From positions 186,001-250,000 of the forward strand of contig NZ_JAKGUG010000004.1 in NCBI RefSeq assembly GCF_021568855.1: a stretch of DNA of 64,000 nt. The letters are read 5' to 3'. The translations under genes were made by a program, and so were the position numbers. Shown here piece after piece: positions 8,099-17,358 of the stretch. Position 1 is the stretch's first letter. Each line of letters begins with the position of its first letter. The stretch is from Dethiosulfovibrio russensis. Its GTDB lineage: Bacteria > Synergistota > Synergistia > Synergistales > Dethiosulfovibrionaceae. The notes beneath the pieces were generated by a model. It made no database searches. It worked only from the letters and a program-made list of their open reading frames with translations, and was not told where the DNA came from.

Positions 8099-9319
8099 CT
8101 AACCGACGACATCTTCCGAAATAGACAGGATAGGAGCTCCTCCGATAAGCTCCTCCAAGGTCTCTACTCCCTTTTTGAGCTGATCGTCCTTGTCGTGCTC
8201 TCTGGACCACTCTCCGTCGACCTCTATGTCGGGAGATATGCCGATATGGTCGATTATCGTGCCGTTAGGGGTATGATATCGGGCGATGGTCACGTATATG
8301 GCTGAACCGTCTATCAGGTTGAACAGAGTCTGAACCGAGCCCTTGCCGAAGGTCTTCTTGCCGACCAAGACGGCCCTGCCCCTGTCCCTGACGGCTCCGG
8401 CCACTATCTCCGACGCGCTGGCACTTCCCTCGTTGACCAAAACCACCAGAGGAAGATCGGTCAAAACCCCGTCCGTAGCGTAAAGCTCTTCGTTGGCTCG
8501 CTCGACCCTTCCCTTGGTTCCGACCACCAGTCCACCGTTCAGGAACATATCGGAGATCTCAACCGCGGCGTTCAAAAGGCCGCCACCGTTATTTCGAAGA
8601 TCCAGAATCAGACCTCTGGCTCCTTCGTTCTTCAGATCTATCACGGCCTTACCCAGATCGGAGGGGCTCGTGTCCTTGAACTGAGACAGGCGAACATAGC
8701 CGATGTCGTCGCTGAGCATCTCGAAACGGACGGACTCGAGCTTTATCTCCTCTCGGACCATCTCCTTCTTCAGAAGATCCGACTCTCCCTCTCTACGTAT
8801 CCATACCGTGACGGGTGTACCTGGCTCGCCTCTAAGGGAATCCACCACCTCGTGGAGATCCCAGCCTATGACCATCTCATCCCCTATCTTCACTATCTGG
8901 TCCTGAGGCTTCAGACCGGCTCTGTCCGCCGGAGTGTCCTCTATAGGACTTATCACCAGGATGGCTCCGTCCCTCTGGCCTATGTATATGCCAAGGCCCC
9001 CGTACTTGCCTCGAAGGTCCGTCTGCTCCTGTTCCAGCTGTTCGGGATCGACGAACCTCGTGTAGGGATCACCCCAGGCGGACACCATTCCGTCCATGGC
9101 TCCGTAAAGCAGATCCTTCTCCGTGACATCGTCGCTGGCCGCATCCACCTGATAGGCCTCTATGATGGCTCTGGCCTGCTTCATAAGCCAAAGGGAATCG
9201 AGGTCGAAAGGCGCCACCCTGTCGAGGTCTCCGTCCCGAGCCTGAGCGGCGACTATGCCCGAAACCAAGGCGGCTCCTATCAGAATCCCCAACAATATCT
9301 TTCTAGAGTTTTTCCACAT
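8099..9319 (-). CDS. ctpA: C-terminal processing protease, S41 family, with PDZ domain
   Basis: A periplasmic or membrane-anchored serine protease that trims exported proteins. An N-terminal hydrophobic segment (ILLGILIGAALVSGIVAA) acts as signal or anchor. A PDZ domain follows (about residues 95-175; KYGGLGIYIG, GLKPQDQIVKI). The S41 catalytic core has the Ser in NEGSASASEIVAGA and the Lys in KKTFGKGSVQ. About 406 residues is typical. I chose the ATG at 9317-9319 over one two codons upstream, because GGAGG is then eight bases away. It follows the envC-like gene by 20 bases. In many bacteria CtpA-type proteases control murein endopeptidases, and its position after ftsEX-envC fits such a role here. 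Confidence 0.93.
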   Translation of the reverse strand: MWKNSRKILLGILIGAALVSGIVAAQARDGDLDRVAPFDLDSLWLMKQARAIIEAYQVDAASDDVTEKDLLYGAMDGMVSAWGDPYTRFVDPEQLEQEQTDLRGKYGGLGIYIGQRDGAILVISPIEDTPADRAGLKPQDQIVKIGDEMVIGWDLHEVVDSLRGEPGTPVTVWIRREGESDLLKKEMVREEIKLESVRFEMLSDDIGYVRLSQFKDTSPSDLGKAVIDLKNEGARGLILDLRNNGGGLLNAAVEISDMFLNGGLVVGTKGRVERANEELYATDGVLTDLPLVVLVNEGSASASEIVAGAVRDRGRAVLVGKKTFGKGSVQTLFNLIDGSAIYVTIARYHTPNGTIIDHIGISPDIEVDGEWSREHDKDDQLKKGVETLEELIGGAPILSISEDVVG

Positions 9320-9339
9320 AATCATGTCCTCCGTTCAAG

Positions 9340-10530
9340 CTACAGATACTTCAAGGGATCCCTGGCATCTCCGTTGACCCTTACCTCGAAATGAAGGTGA
9401 GGACCGGTAGCCACCCCGGTATCGCCGACATTCCCTATGGGTTGACCGTCCGAGACCCTCTGCCCTTCGGAGACGAGAATCCGGCTGAGATGGGCGTAGA
9501 CGGTGGAAAAATTTCCTCCGTTGTCCAATATGACGATCTGTCCGTATCCCCTCAGCCATCCTGCGTACAGGACATCTCCTTTTCCCGCGGCTCTGACCGT
9601 CGTTCCCTTGGGAGCGGCTATATCTATTCCGGTATGGACCGTCTTGGTCTTGAATACCGGATGGACCCTGGTTCCGAAACGGCTGGTGAGCTTTCCCTTA
9701 ACGGGCCAGCGAAACTTGCCCTTATGGGGAGGCAAAGGGGTCTGTCCATCGTCTCCGTCCTTATTGGATCGGGCAAGCTCCTGTTTCGCTCTTATGTAGG
9801 ACTTGATCTTTGCCCTGATCTCCCTCTGGTCCTCCTCCGCCTCCTTGACGCTCTGTTGATAGGCGGAACGGTTCTCCCTAAGCTTCTTCAAGAGCCCGTT
9901 TCTCTCGGCGATCGCCGATTCTAAACGTCTTTTCTGGACCGCCAGATCCTTCTTCTTGGCCTGAAGGTCCCTCTCCCTGGAGGACAACCCCTCCACTAAC
10001 TCCTGGATCCTCAGGGTCTCCCTCTCCACCTCGCCGATCAGATCCTCGTCCTGAGCCGCCAGCTTTCTAAGCAGATGACCGGTGTTCATAGCGTCGGCCA
10101 CGTTCTGGGAGGACAACAGAAGATTCAACTCCGCCGTTCCCCCGAATTTATATATGGTGACCAACCTCTCGGCGAGAAACCCCTTGATCCTCTCTATTTC
10201 CTTTTCCAGTCGAGAGATCTCCTTCTCCATCTCGGATATCTCCCTCAGGATTTTTTTCCTCTTCAGTTCCAAGAGGGATATGCTCTGTTCCGCCACCTGC
10301 CTCTTCTGATCGAAACGAGCTAGCTCCTGAAGATAGGCGGCCTCCCTCTTCTTGGACGCGTTTATGAGTTCCTGCTGGTGTTTTACCTGACGCTCCAGTA
10401 TCGCCATCTGGTGCTCCTCTTCCCTTATCCGACGATCGAGCTCCTCCGCCGTCATGGCGGCCCAAGACGACGTGGACATGGCGGACAGGACCAGAAGAAC
10501 CAGAGAAAAGATGCCCAATATTTTTTTCAT
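9340..10530 (-). CDS. EnvC-like coiled-coil M23 murein hydrolase
   Basis: A secreted protein working with FtsEX at the septum. From the ATG at 10528-10530 (AGGGTCG upstream) it has a signal peptide ending near SSWAA, a long coiled coil (about residues 25-250, rich in Glu/Lys/Arg/Leu) and a C-terminal LytM/M23 domain. The M23 zinc ligands are intact: HTGIDIA (His...Asp) and GPHLHFEV (His-x-His). In Escherichia coli EnvC these are degenerate and the protein only activates amidases. This one may therefore cleave peptidoglycan itself, as PcsB/CwlO-type partners of FtsEX do in Gram-positives. The upstream ftsX stop is 15 bases before its start, so the three genes are co-expressed. Confidence 0.9.
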   Translation of the reverse strand: MKKILGIFSLVLLVLSAMSTSSWAAMTAEELDRRIREEEHQMAILERQVKHQQELINASKKREAAYLQELARFDQKRQVAEQSISLLELKRKKILREISEMEKEISRLEKEIERIKGFLAERLVTIYKFGGTAELNLLLSSQNVADAMNTGHLLRKLAAQDEDLIGEVERETLRIQELVEGLSSRERDLQAKKKDLAVQKRRLESAIAERNGLLKKLRENRSAYQQSVKEAEEDQREIRAKIKSYIRAKQELARSNKDGDDGQTPLPPHKGKFRWPVKGKLTSRFGTRVHPVFKTKTVHTGIDIAAPKGTTVRAAGKGDVLYAGWLRGYGQIVILDNGGNFSTVYAHLSRILVSEGQRVSDGQPIGNVGDTGVATGPHLHFEVRVNGDARDPLKYL

Positions 10531-10544
10531 GATCGACCCTCTGC

Positions 10545-11429
10545 CTACATAGGCCTCATGGCCTGACGGATGAAACGGCTCACCGCCATCCAGCTGCAAA
10601 GCCATCCCACCACCACACCGGTACCCAGTAAAATTCCGTAGAGCCGGTACAGCACGTCCCAGTCTGTTACGAATTGCAGGAGAGGAAGAGCGGAGGACAC
10701 AGAGGCTATTATATCTCCGTAAAAGAGATGTATGATCCCTATGGCCACAAGCGATCCTCCCAGTCCGAGGAAAACCCCCTGGAGCACGAAGGGCATGGCC
10801 ACGTAGAGCCTGGTAGCCCCGACCAGCAGCATAACCGATATCTCCTGTTTTCTGGAATAGACCGCTATACGAATGGTGTTGAACAGCACCAAAGCGCTCA
10901 CGACAACGGCTATGATAAGCACCACCACCGCGACCCTTCCCGACAGCTCGGATACCCTGGCAAGCCGTTCCGCCAGAGCGCCGGCATACACCACGTCGTC
11001 AACCGAGGGCTGAGACAGTAGTTCCCGAACGATGGAGGGAACATCCTGGGCCTTCTTGGCCCCTATATCTACAGTCCAAGGCAGGGGGTTCTTGCCGAGC
11101 AGGGTGACGGCTTTAGCCTGATTCCCGAGCTTGGCCTTCAGCTTCGAAAGGGCATCGTCCGGCGAAATAATCTTGACGGAAGACACCCAGGGAAGCCCCC
11201 TCATGGCGTCAGCTACCGCCCGGCACTCCTCCACCGAATCGACGAAGGCCTGAATGGTCAGGTCTCCCTCTATCGACGAGGTTACCTGTTTTATGTTCAA
11301 CGAGAAGAGGGCGGTCGCCCCGACCAGGAAGAAAACGGCGGAGGCTGTCAGGAGGGTTAGAAAGCTGACCCCCCAATGGGAGCCCATTGTCCTAAAAGTA
11401 TCCCTGAGAGCGTATCTAAAGGTCGCCAT
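10545..11429 (-). CDS. ftsX: Cell division protein FtsX
   Basis: Membrane subunit of the FtsEX complex, which couples cytoplasmic ATP hydrolysis to activation of murein hydrolases in the periplasm. The start [13 protein letters not shown] is typical of the family and overlaps the end of ftsE by 14 bases. There is one TM helix near residues 20-40 (LLTASAVFFLVGATAL), a periplasmic loop of about 130 residues, and three more TM helices in the C-terminal half (VVVLIIAVVVSALVLF and two others). The length of about 294 residues is normal. It sits between ftsE and the envC-like gene, its expected partners. Confidence 0.94.
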   Translation of the reverse strand: MATFRYALRDTFRTMGSHWGVSFLTLLTASAVFFLVGATALFSLNIKQVTSSIEGDLTIQAFVDSVEECRAVADAMRGLPWVSSVKIISPDDALSKLKAKLGNQAKAVTLLGKNPLPWTVDIGAKKAQDVPSIVRELLSQPSVDDVVYAGALAERLARVSELSGRVAVVVLIIAVVVSALVLFNTIRIAVYSRKQEISVMLLVGATRLYVAMPFVLQGVFLGLGGSLVAIGIIHLFYGDIIASVSSALPLLQFVTDWDVLYRLYGILLGTGVVVGWLCSWMAVSRFIRQAMRPM

Positions 11430-12111
11430 CGTTTCGATATTTACCCCCTCTCTCGTCTCTGACGAGACGGCCTTCGTGAAGCTCCACGACCCTCTGTCGA
11501 TAGGAGTCCACCAACGAACCGTCATGGGTAGCGACTATCACAGTGGTACCAGCGGCATGGATGGAAAGCAGCAGCTTCATGACGTATTCGGCCGTGTGGG
11601 CGTCCAGGTTGCCGGTGGGCTCGTCTGCCAGAAAAAGGGCAGGAGAGCCGACTATCGCCCTGGCTATAGCGACCCTCTGCTGCTCCCCGCCGGAAAGCTG
11701 GGGAGGCCTGAGATTACGTCTATGCCACATACCCACCCGGTCCACCGCTTCATCCGCCCGGTTTTTTACCACCCTGGGGGGTAATCCCATGGCCTCGAGG
11801 GTAAAAGCGACGTTTTCCCTGGCGGTAAGATGAGGAAGGAGCTTGAAATCCTGAAAAACGACTCCAATGTCCCTCCTGTAACGGGGCAATCGGCCTCGCC
11901 TCAGCCTCCTTACGTTCACGCCGCCAACGGAGATCTGCCCTCTGCTGGGACGGACCTCCCTGGTTATCATCCTCAACAGGGTGCTCTTGCCCGAGCCGGT
12001 CTCCCCTATGAGATACACGAAATCCCCTTTTGGGATCGAGAGATAGAGGTCGCTTATGGCCATTATGTCCGGTTTAAACACCTTGGTAACCCCGGCCATC
12101 CTTACGTCCAT
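11416..12111 (-). CDS. ftsE: Cell division ATP-binding protein FtsE
   Basis: ABC-type ATPase of FtsEX. Walker [11 protein letters not shown]-loop region FQDFKLLPH, signature LSGGEQQRV and Walker [14 protein letters not shown] are all present; 231 residues matches the family. A GGAGG lies about seven bases before the ATG. Its start is two bases after the transketolase C-subunit stop, so it is translated from the same long message. Confidence 0.96.
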   Translation of the reverse strand: MDVRMAGVTKVFKPDIMAISDLYLSIPKGDFVYLIGETGSGKSTLLRMITREVRPSRGQISVGGVNVRRLRRGRLPRYRRDIGVVFQDFKLLPHLTARENVAFTLEAMGLPPRVVKNRADEAVDRVGMWHRRNLRPPQLSGGEQQRVAIARAIVGSPALFLADEPTGNLDAHTAEYVMKLLLSIHAAGTTVIVATHDGSLVDSYRQRVVELHEGRLVRDERGGKYRNDGDL

Positions 12112-12112
12112 A

Positions 12113-13054
12113 CTATCGCCTCCTCATAGTCCACGCCTCCACGGCAGCCCCCACTATCTGCTGATACGTAAGGCCGTAATACTCCAGAAGTTCCTTGGGA
12201 GAGCCGCTCTGTCCCGGTCTATCGTCTACTGACACGAAACGGATCGAGACGGGATAAAGGCGACACAGCATCGAGGCGACGGCCTCGCCCAATCCCCCTC
12301 TGGAGGAATGCTCCTCCGCCACCACGCAACATCCCGTACGATGGACCGACCCCAGTATGGACCTCTCCGGCAGAGGAGCCACCGAATGACAATCTATAAC
12401 CTCCGCCGATATATCCTGCTGTTTTAGGATGGCGGCGGCCTTGAGAGATTCGTGGACCATGATACCACAGGCACATATGGTCACGCCTGTTCCCTCGACC
12501 AGGGGAATCGATACGTTTATGGCGTCCTTTACCGTCGAATCGTCGTATAGATCCTCCGTCGGCTCTCCGGTCAACCTCACATAGGCCGGCCCGGACATAA
12601 CGGCTATTCTTCGCAATATAGCCTCCGCCGAGACACAGTCCGACGGGACCTCCACCGAGACCCCCGGTAAAGACCTGGTGAGGGCCAGGTCCTCCAGCAT
12701 CTGAGCGACGGCGCCGTCCTCTCCGGCAGACACCCCACCGTGGGAGACTATCATCTTTACGTTGAGCCCCGGAATGGCGATGGCGGTACGCAAAGCGTCG
12801 TACCCTCGTCCAAGCAACCTTGCGGCGGTGGAGAACAACCACACGTGCTTTCCCGCCGAGGCCATCCCGGCAGCGGTAGCCACAGCGTCCAGCTCGGCCA
12901 TCCCCAGATTGATGTACCTGTCGGGGAAGAACTCGGAAAAACGGATAAGCCAGTTGGAGGCCACGTCGGCATCCAGTATTACGAGATCTGAATCGTCGGA
13001 TCCCAGAGAGACGAAAACATCGTCCAGAAGATCCACCATAATCCTATCGGTCAT
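12113..13054 (-). CDS. Transketolase, C-terminal subunit
   Basis: The pyrimidine-binding and C-terminal half of a split transketolase, pairing with the gene just upstream to move two-carbon units between sugar phosphates in the pentose phosphate pathway. It has the NLGMAELDAVATAAGMASAG region with the catalytic Glu and SHGGVSAGEDGAVAQ. The ATG at 13052-13054 overlaps the end of the N-subunit gene by 11 bases and has GGAG upstream; an ATG six codons earlier is possible. Split transketolases are common in archaea and several anaerobic bacteria. The placement between cell-wall genes is unusual. Confidence 0.9.
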   Translation of the reverse strand: MTDRIMVDLLDDVFVSLGSDDSDLVILDADVASNWLIRFSEFFPDRYINLGMAELDAVATAAGMASAGKHVWLFSTAARLLGRGYDALRTAIAIPGLNVKMIVSHGGVSAGEDGAVAQMLEDLALTRSLPGVSVEVPSDCVSAEAILRRIAVMSGPAYVRLTGEPTEDLYDDSTVKDAINVSIPLVEGTGVTICACGIMVHESLKAAAILKQQDISAEVIDCHSVAPLPERSILGSVHRTGCCVVAEEHSSRGGLGEAVASMLCRLYPVSIRFVSVDDRPGQSGSPKELLEYYGLTYQQIVGAAVEAWTMRRR

Positions 13055-13868
13055 CTCTATCTCCGTTTCCAAGCTCCTCCAGAGCCCTTTCCGTCTCCAT
13101 CCTCGAGAGGCCCGAATCCTTCTTACGTCCCTCTTCGAAAAAGGATACTCCCTTGCCGCGCATGGTCTTCGCTATGATCACCGAGGGATGACCGTTTTTA
13201 TCTCTGATCGATGAAAAAGCGGCGTCCAAACTGGAAAAATCATGGCCGTCCGTCGACGCCACGTTCCATCCGAAAGAGCGGAATTTATCCTCCAGAGGCT
13301 CCAACCTCTTTATCGAGTCGACCGCCCCCCCCATCTGATCGCCGTTTTTATCGACCACCAATGTGACAGAGTCCAGAGCCATATGAGAGGACGTCATAGC
13401 CGACTCCCACAGAGAGCCCTCCTGAAGTTCGCCGTCGCCGACCACACAGAAGACCCTGCCTTTCAAGCCATCCATCCTCATGGACAAAGCCACTCCGTTT
13501 GCTATACCCAGAGCCAGGCCGGGAGCTCCGGACGACACGTCCACCCCGGGAGTTCTGGACCCGTCGGGACGTCCCTGAAGCAACGCTCCGAGCCTCCTGA
13601 AGTTCCAAAGGGCCTCTCTCTCGAAGAAGCCCCTATGGGCCAACACGGCGTACAACCCGGGACAACCGTGTCCCTTGCCCATGATCAGGCGGTCTCTGTC
13701 TCGGGCCTTGGGGTTTTTCGGATCCACGTCGAGCTCTCTTTCGTAAAGATACACCAATATATCCAACACAGACAGAGCGGAGGCGACGTAGCCCGATCTG
13801 GCGTTACCCACCATTCTGACGACGTCTTTTCTTATGGACATAGCAAGAGCTTCGAGACTCGAACTCAT
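13044..13868 (-). CDS. Transketolase, N-terminal subunit
   Basis: Thiamine diphosphate-binding half of the split transketolase (274 residues). It shows MGKGHGCPGLYAVLA, the ThDP/Mg motif GDGELQEGSLWE and VDKNGDQ. It starts in a four-base ATGA overlap with csaB, so translation is coupled. With the C subunit it would supply erythrose 4-phosphate and pentose phosphates; ribulose 5-phosphate derived from these is also the precursor of KDO made by genes elsewhere in the window. Confidence 0.92.
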   Translation of the reverse strand: MSSSLEALAMSIRKDVVRMVGNARSGYVASALSVLDILVYLYERELDVDPKNPKARDRDRLIMGKGHGCPGLYAVLAHRGFFEREALWNFRRLGALLQGRPDGSRTPGVDVSSGAPGLALGIANGVALSMRMDGLKGRVFCVVGDGELQEGSLWESAMTSSHMALDSVTLVVDKNGDQMGGAVDSIKRLEPLEDKFRSFGWNVASTDGHDFSSLDAAFSSIRDKNGHPSVIIAKTMRGKGVSFFEEGRKKDSGLSRMETERALEELGNGDRDDR

Positions 13869-14857
13869 CTTCTATACACCTCCCGCCAGGAATCCCTGAA
13901 AGTCTCCGACACGCCTTTTCGACAACGGTCTATCCAGCCTCGATTAGGGGCCTCGGGATCGGGAAAAGGGCCGATACCGTCCCAAAGAGGGTAGCCGACG
14001 GAGCGTCCGAAGTCCACCACCTTGGGATCGTAGGGAACCGCCGTTCCGGGAAGTCCGGCCAGAGACGATAACAGACAGAAATGCAACCTCATGCCGATTG
14101 AAGCTAAACCGGCACCCCATACGGAGTCGTCCGCCCCCTTTGGCTCCACCACGTCGGAGACCGGCAAAAGCCCGTCTTTATCGAAACGTTCCAGAAGATC
14201 TCGATCCTGTCCGCACATGGCAACTCCCACGACGGGAAGCCCCTTGCGTTCGGCATAATCGGCTATAGCTCCGGCGGCCCGAAACTCTAGATCGCCATCC
14301 CAGGGCCTCAGGTTCACCAACAGAGAGCCACCCCGTCCTCGAGGTACGTTCAACGACATCACCGGATCGGGACATTTTCTCGCCGATATGCCCATTCGAC
14401 CGGCCTCTGCCATGGAGTGATCGTCCCTCAAGGCAACCACGGAACAGCTCCTCAAGGCCAACGAGCTTATCCTTCGGCCAAAGCAAGACCGAAATGGCCC
14501 CAGGGAATTGCCGAACAGCCAGGGGACGCAACCTGCTGCCCTGGAAATAGCGACCACCCCTCCGTAATAGAGGACTGAACGGACGCTGGTGACATCCTGA
14601 AACAACCCTCCACCGCCGAACAGACAGTTACTAGATGAGCGACAAGCCCTCCATACCTCGAGAAAAGACCACCTGTCGAAAGCCGCAACCCCGTGGAGCA
14701 AGGAGGTGCCCTTCGTGTCGCCGGACAGCACCGCTACACGGTCCCTGTCGACTCCCACCGAGTCGAGCTCCTTCAAAACGGCGGCCAGCAAAAGCTCGTC
14801 TCCCAGGTTTCCCATCCCGTAGTAACCGCATATCAGGGAGACGAACCGCCTTTTCAC
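13865..14857 (-). CDS. csaB: Polysaccharide pyruvyl transferase, CsaB type
   Basis: Transfers pyruvate from phosphoenolpyruvate onto a cell-wall polysaccharide, forming the ketal recognised by S-layer homology (SLH) domains. The N-terminal SLICGYYGMGNLGDELLL is the typical CsaB/WcaK opening and LFGGGGLFQDVTS the glycine-rich motif; the C-terminal GMRLHFCLLSSLAG contains the conserved His. About 330 residues is normal. It overlaps its neighbours on both sides by four bases (ATGA). The window also encodes an SLH porin, the natural client of such a modification. Confidence 0.88.
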   Translation of the reverse strand: MKRRFVSLICGYYGMGNLGDELLLAAVLKELDSVGVDRDRVAVLSGDTKGTSLLHGVAAFDRWSFLEVWRACRSSSNCLFGGGGLFQDVTSVRSVLYYGGVVAISRAAGCVPWLFGNSLGPFRSCFGRRISSLALRSCSVVALRDDHSMAEAGRMGISARKCPDPVMSLNVPRGRGGSLLVNLRPWDGDLEFRAAGAIADYAERKGLPVVGVAMCGQDRDLLERFDKDGLLPVSDVVEPKGADDSVWGAGLASIGMRLHFCLLSSLAGLPGTAVPYDPKVVDFGRSVGYPLWDGIGPFPDPEAPNRGWIDRCRKGVSETFRDSWREVYRR

Positions 14858-16767
14858 GCCTCGGCCCCTCTTCCATATTTCATGATAAATGGAAGAAAAC
14901 AGAACCTAAGGACAACTATCGCCAAGAGCCCCAGCAAAATGCCAGTCCACCAACCGTTGAACACCCGGAGGAAAGTGATGTAAAGAGCGGTATGGAAATG
15001 ACAGAAGGTGTTCACCAAAGAGGAAAAGGCCACGGTGGCTCCCAACCTCAGAACCTCCCTGTATCTGGGGATCCAATCGTTCCTTCGGACGTAAAACCAC
15101 AACATCAGACAGGGATAGCCCAGAAAGGCCTCCTTGGTCCTGGGTCGCGCCACCAACAGATCCTCCAAAGCATCCCTAATGGCTATCTCCCATCCCGGGA
15201 CGGAGCTTACGTTACCGCTTCTGAAGACCATCAGCCCCGCCGCAGCGACGAGAAAACCGGCTATAAAAATCTCCCCCCATATGGGAGGACGTCCCATAAG
15301 CTCTCCGAGATTCTCAGGATGGACCTTTCTGTGAAGATCGTGAAATAGGACCACCAGAATGGGAAGGAAAAGGGTCAGTTTGACCCCGGAGAAAGGTATC
15401 AGCCTCATCATATAGAGGGGAGCACTGTGAAAAGAGCCCACCGCCATCCCGCCCAATATAGCCACCAGAGGACCGGCGATCAAGGCACGCCCCGGCTTTT
15501 TCCACCCCTCCAAAGCCATGAGAACCGCCTCGGACGCGACGAAGGCTGTGGCGAAACCGCCGATCAGCTTGGCCGCCGAAGACACCCTCAGAGATATCAA
15601 AGCGAGGAGGACCGACAGCAAAGTAAAAAACAGGATCGCTTTTATGGAGACATCGTCCTCTACTTCCTTAAACCTTCGAGCCAAACCCCATAACGTCAGA
15701 AGACATATGAGCACCATGGCCAAAGCTCCGGTAGGAGAGGACCCCCAATCTGGCATGGGAGACGGCCACCTGTCGTCTATCCCTCTACCGGCAAGCCGAT
15801 TTCTCAGCTCCGATATATCGGAGGAATAGCGTTTAAGAGGGTCCCTGCCCCCTCCGAGAGGATCCACTCTGAAGAGCAAAAGCGAAACCGACCTCTCCGC
15901 AGCGGCCCGGACCATTCGATCGACCATGGTCTTTCTGTCGATCCGCCGGGACATAACCTCCTCGTCGGTCACGCTGTGCAGCGACAGAATCCTCGGCCAC
16001 ACGGACCACTGTAACGGCTTATCCCCTATCTGGCGTGAAAATTCCACCTGAGTCACGAAGAGATTTCTCTCCCGAACGAGAGCGGCCAAACCCTTTATAT
16101 CCGGATAGCCTGCCACGATCTCCCCCGAAGGCGAAAGCCCCACCACGTTGGGGAACCTCTCGCATATCAGCTTTAAAGGATTCACCACGGTTTCGGAAGA
16201 CTGAGTTCCCACCGGAGCGGGACGATATATCACCGGCAAAGAAAGTTTAGCCGCGATCTCCAGGCCTCTCAGATCCGGCAGTATCCCTCTGGCGACAAGG
16301 GTCTGTCTGGAAAAGGGAACCACGAAGACCGACTTGCCATCCACCGTGGAATGACTTCCGTGGGGAAAGCGAAGGGATAAAAAATCCCTCCAAGTTTCGG
16401 CATAAGCCCCCTTGGAGTCGAACATCAGGGCCGTTCCCGTAAGGCCTTCTGGCAAAGAGGACAGGGCCTTGACGGGCAGATCCTCTAACGGACCGTACCA
16501 CAGGGGGAGCTCGCCGTTTTCCAGCTCATCTCCGGTAAACTCCCCTATCATGATCCCTCTGGAGCCGGAATCCACCAGCATCTGAAGGGTCTTCTCTATT
16601 GAGTTGCCCGACTCCACCGAAAGAGGGGGAATCTGTGACCAATCCACCAAAATCACCGAAGAACGTCTGTTCTTCTCCACGTTCCAACGGGACAAAAGGC
16701 CGGGAAGACTGAGCACGAAAACAAGCACACAGATCAACGCGAAGAAACGGCGCCATGAAAAACGCAT
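14854..16767 (-). CDS. DUF5693-type polytopic membrane protein
   Basis: About 637 residues. There is one N-terminal TM helix (FFALICVLVFVLSLPGLL), then an extracytoplasmic region of about 290 residues, then roughly nine to ten TM helices in the C-terminal half (for example GALAMVLICLLTLWGLA, ILFFTLLSVLLALISL). The function is not known to me; the arrangement matches membrane proteins of the DUF5693 type that often sit beside csaB, so a part in synthesis, export or modification of the pyruvylated cell-wall polymer is inferred. The start is the ATG overlapping the maf stop (TAATG) with AAGGTG upstream; an in-frame ATG five codons earlier is less well placed. Confidence 0.75.
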   Translation of the reverse strand: MRFSWRRFFALICVLVFVLSLPGLLSRWNVEKNRRSSVILVDWSQIPPLSVESGNSIEKTLQMLVDSGSRGIMIGEFTGDELENGELPLWYGPLEDLPVKALSSLPEGLTGTALMFDSKGAYAETWRDFLSLRFPHGSHSTVDGKSVFVVPFSRQTLVARGILPDLRGLEIAAKLSLPVIYRPAPVGTQSSETVVNPLKLICERFPNVVGLSPSGEIVAGYPDIKGLAALVRERNLFVTQVEFSRQIGDKPLQWSVWPRILSLHSVTDEEVMSRRIDRKTMVDRMVRAAAERSVSLLLFRVDPLGGGRDPLKRYSSDISELRNRLAGRGIDDRWPSPMPDWGSSPTGALAMVLICLLTLWGLARRFKEVEDDVSIKAILFFTLLSVLLALISLRVSSAAKLIGGFATAFVASEAVLMALEGWKKPGRALIAGPLVAILGGMAVGSFHSAPLYMMRLIPFSGVKLTLFLPILVVLFHDLHRKVHPENLGELMGRPPIWGEIFIAGFLVAAAGLMVFRSGNVSSVPGWEIAIRDALEDLLVARPRTKEAFLGYPCLMLWFYVRRNDWIPRYREVLRLGATVAFSSLVNTFCHFHTALYITFLRVFNGWWTGILLGLLAIVVLRFCFLPFIMKYGRGAEA

Positions 16768-17354
16768 TACATCACCTTCCATTGCTCAACCAGGGAAAAT
16801 CCAAGATCGTCCAACATCTTTGAAACCAGATAGAGGGGCAGCCCCATCACGTTGAAGAAATCGCCTCTTATCTCCTCCACCATAAGGGCACCAACCCCCT
16901 GTATCGCATAGGCCCCGGCCTTGTCCGCTCCCTCTCCGGTCGCCTGGTAGGCCTCTATCTCATCTCTGGAGAGAGATCTGAAACGAACGCAGGACCTTTC
17001 GAACCGAGAGATCCGTCCCTCAGGGGAAACCAAGGCCACTCCGGTAAGGACTTCGTGTTCCCTTCCGGACAACGACTCGACCATATCTATGCCGTCGGAA
17101 ACGGACTCTGGCTTCCCCATCACCCTTCCGTCCAATACCACCACGGTATCGGCGGCCAGAACGATCTCTCCTTCATTGCGAGAGGATACGGCATCGGCCT
17201 TCTCCAGAGCCAACCTACGGACCATATCCTCCGGCTCCTCGCCCTTGAGGGACACCTCATCCACGGAGGGCACATCCACGACAAAGGGCCAGCCCAACAT
17301 GGAGAGCAACTCCCTTCTCCTAGGGCTTCCGGAAGCCAGGATAATTCTATCCAA
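16767..17354 (-). CDS. maf: Maf-type nucleoside triphosphate pyrophosphatase
   Basis: House-cleaning enzyme that hydrolyses non-canonical or pyrimidine NTPs to NMP and pyrophosphate. The N-terminal LASGSPRRRELLSMLG is the Maf signature, and the conserved Asp of the active site lies in VLAADTVVVLDG. At 195 residues it is normal. It starts with TTG behind GGGAGGTGA and follows uppP by four bases. Confidence 0.93.
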   Translation of the reverse strand: MDRIILASGSPRRRELLSMLGWPFVVDVPSVDEVSLKGEEPEDMVRRLALEKADAVSSRNEGEIVLAADTVVVLDGRVMGKPESVSDGIDMVESLSGREHEVLTGVALVSPEGRISRFERSCVRFRSLSRDEIEAYQATGEGADKAGAYAIQGVGALMVEEIRGDFFNVMGLPLYLVSKMLDDLGFSLVEQWKVM

Positions 17355-17358
17355 GGCG

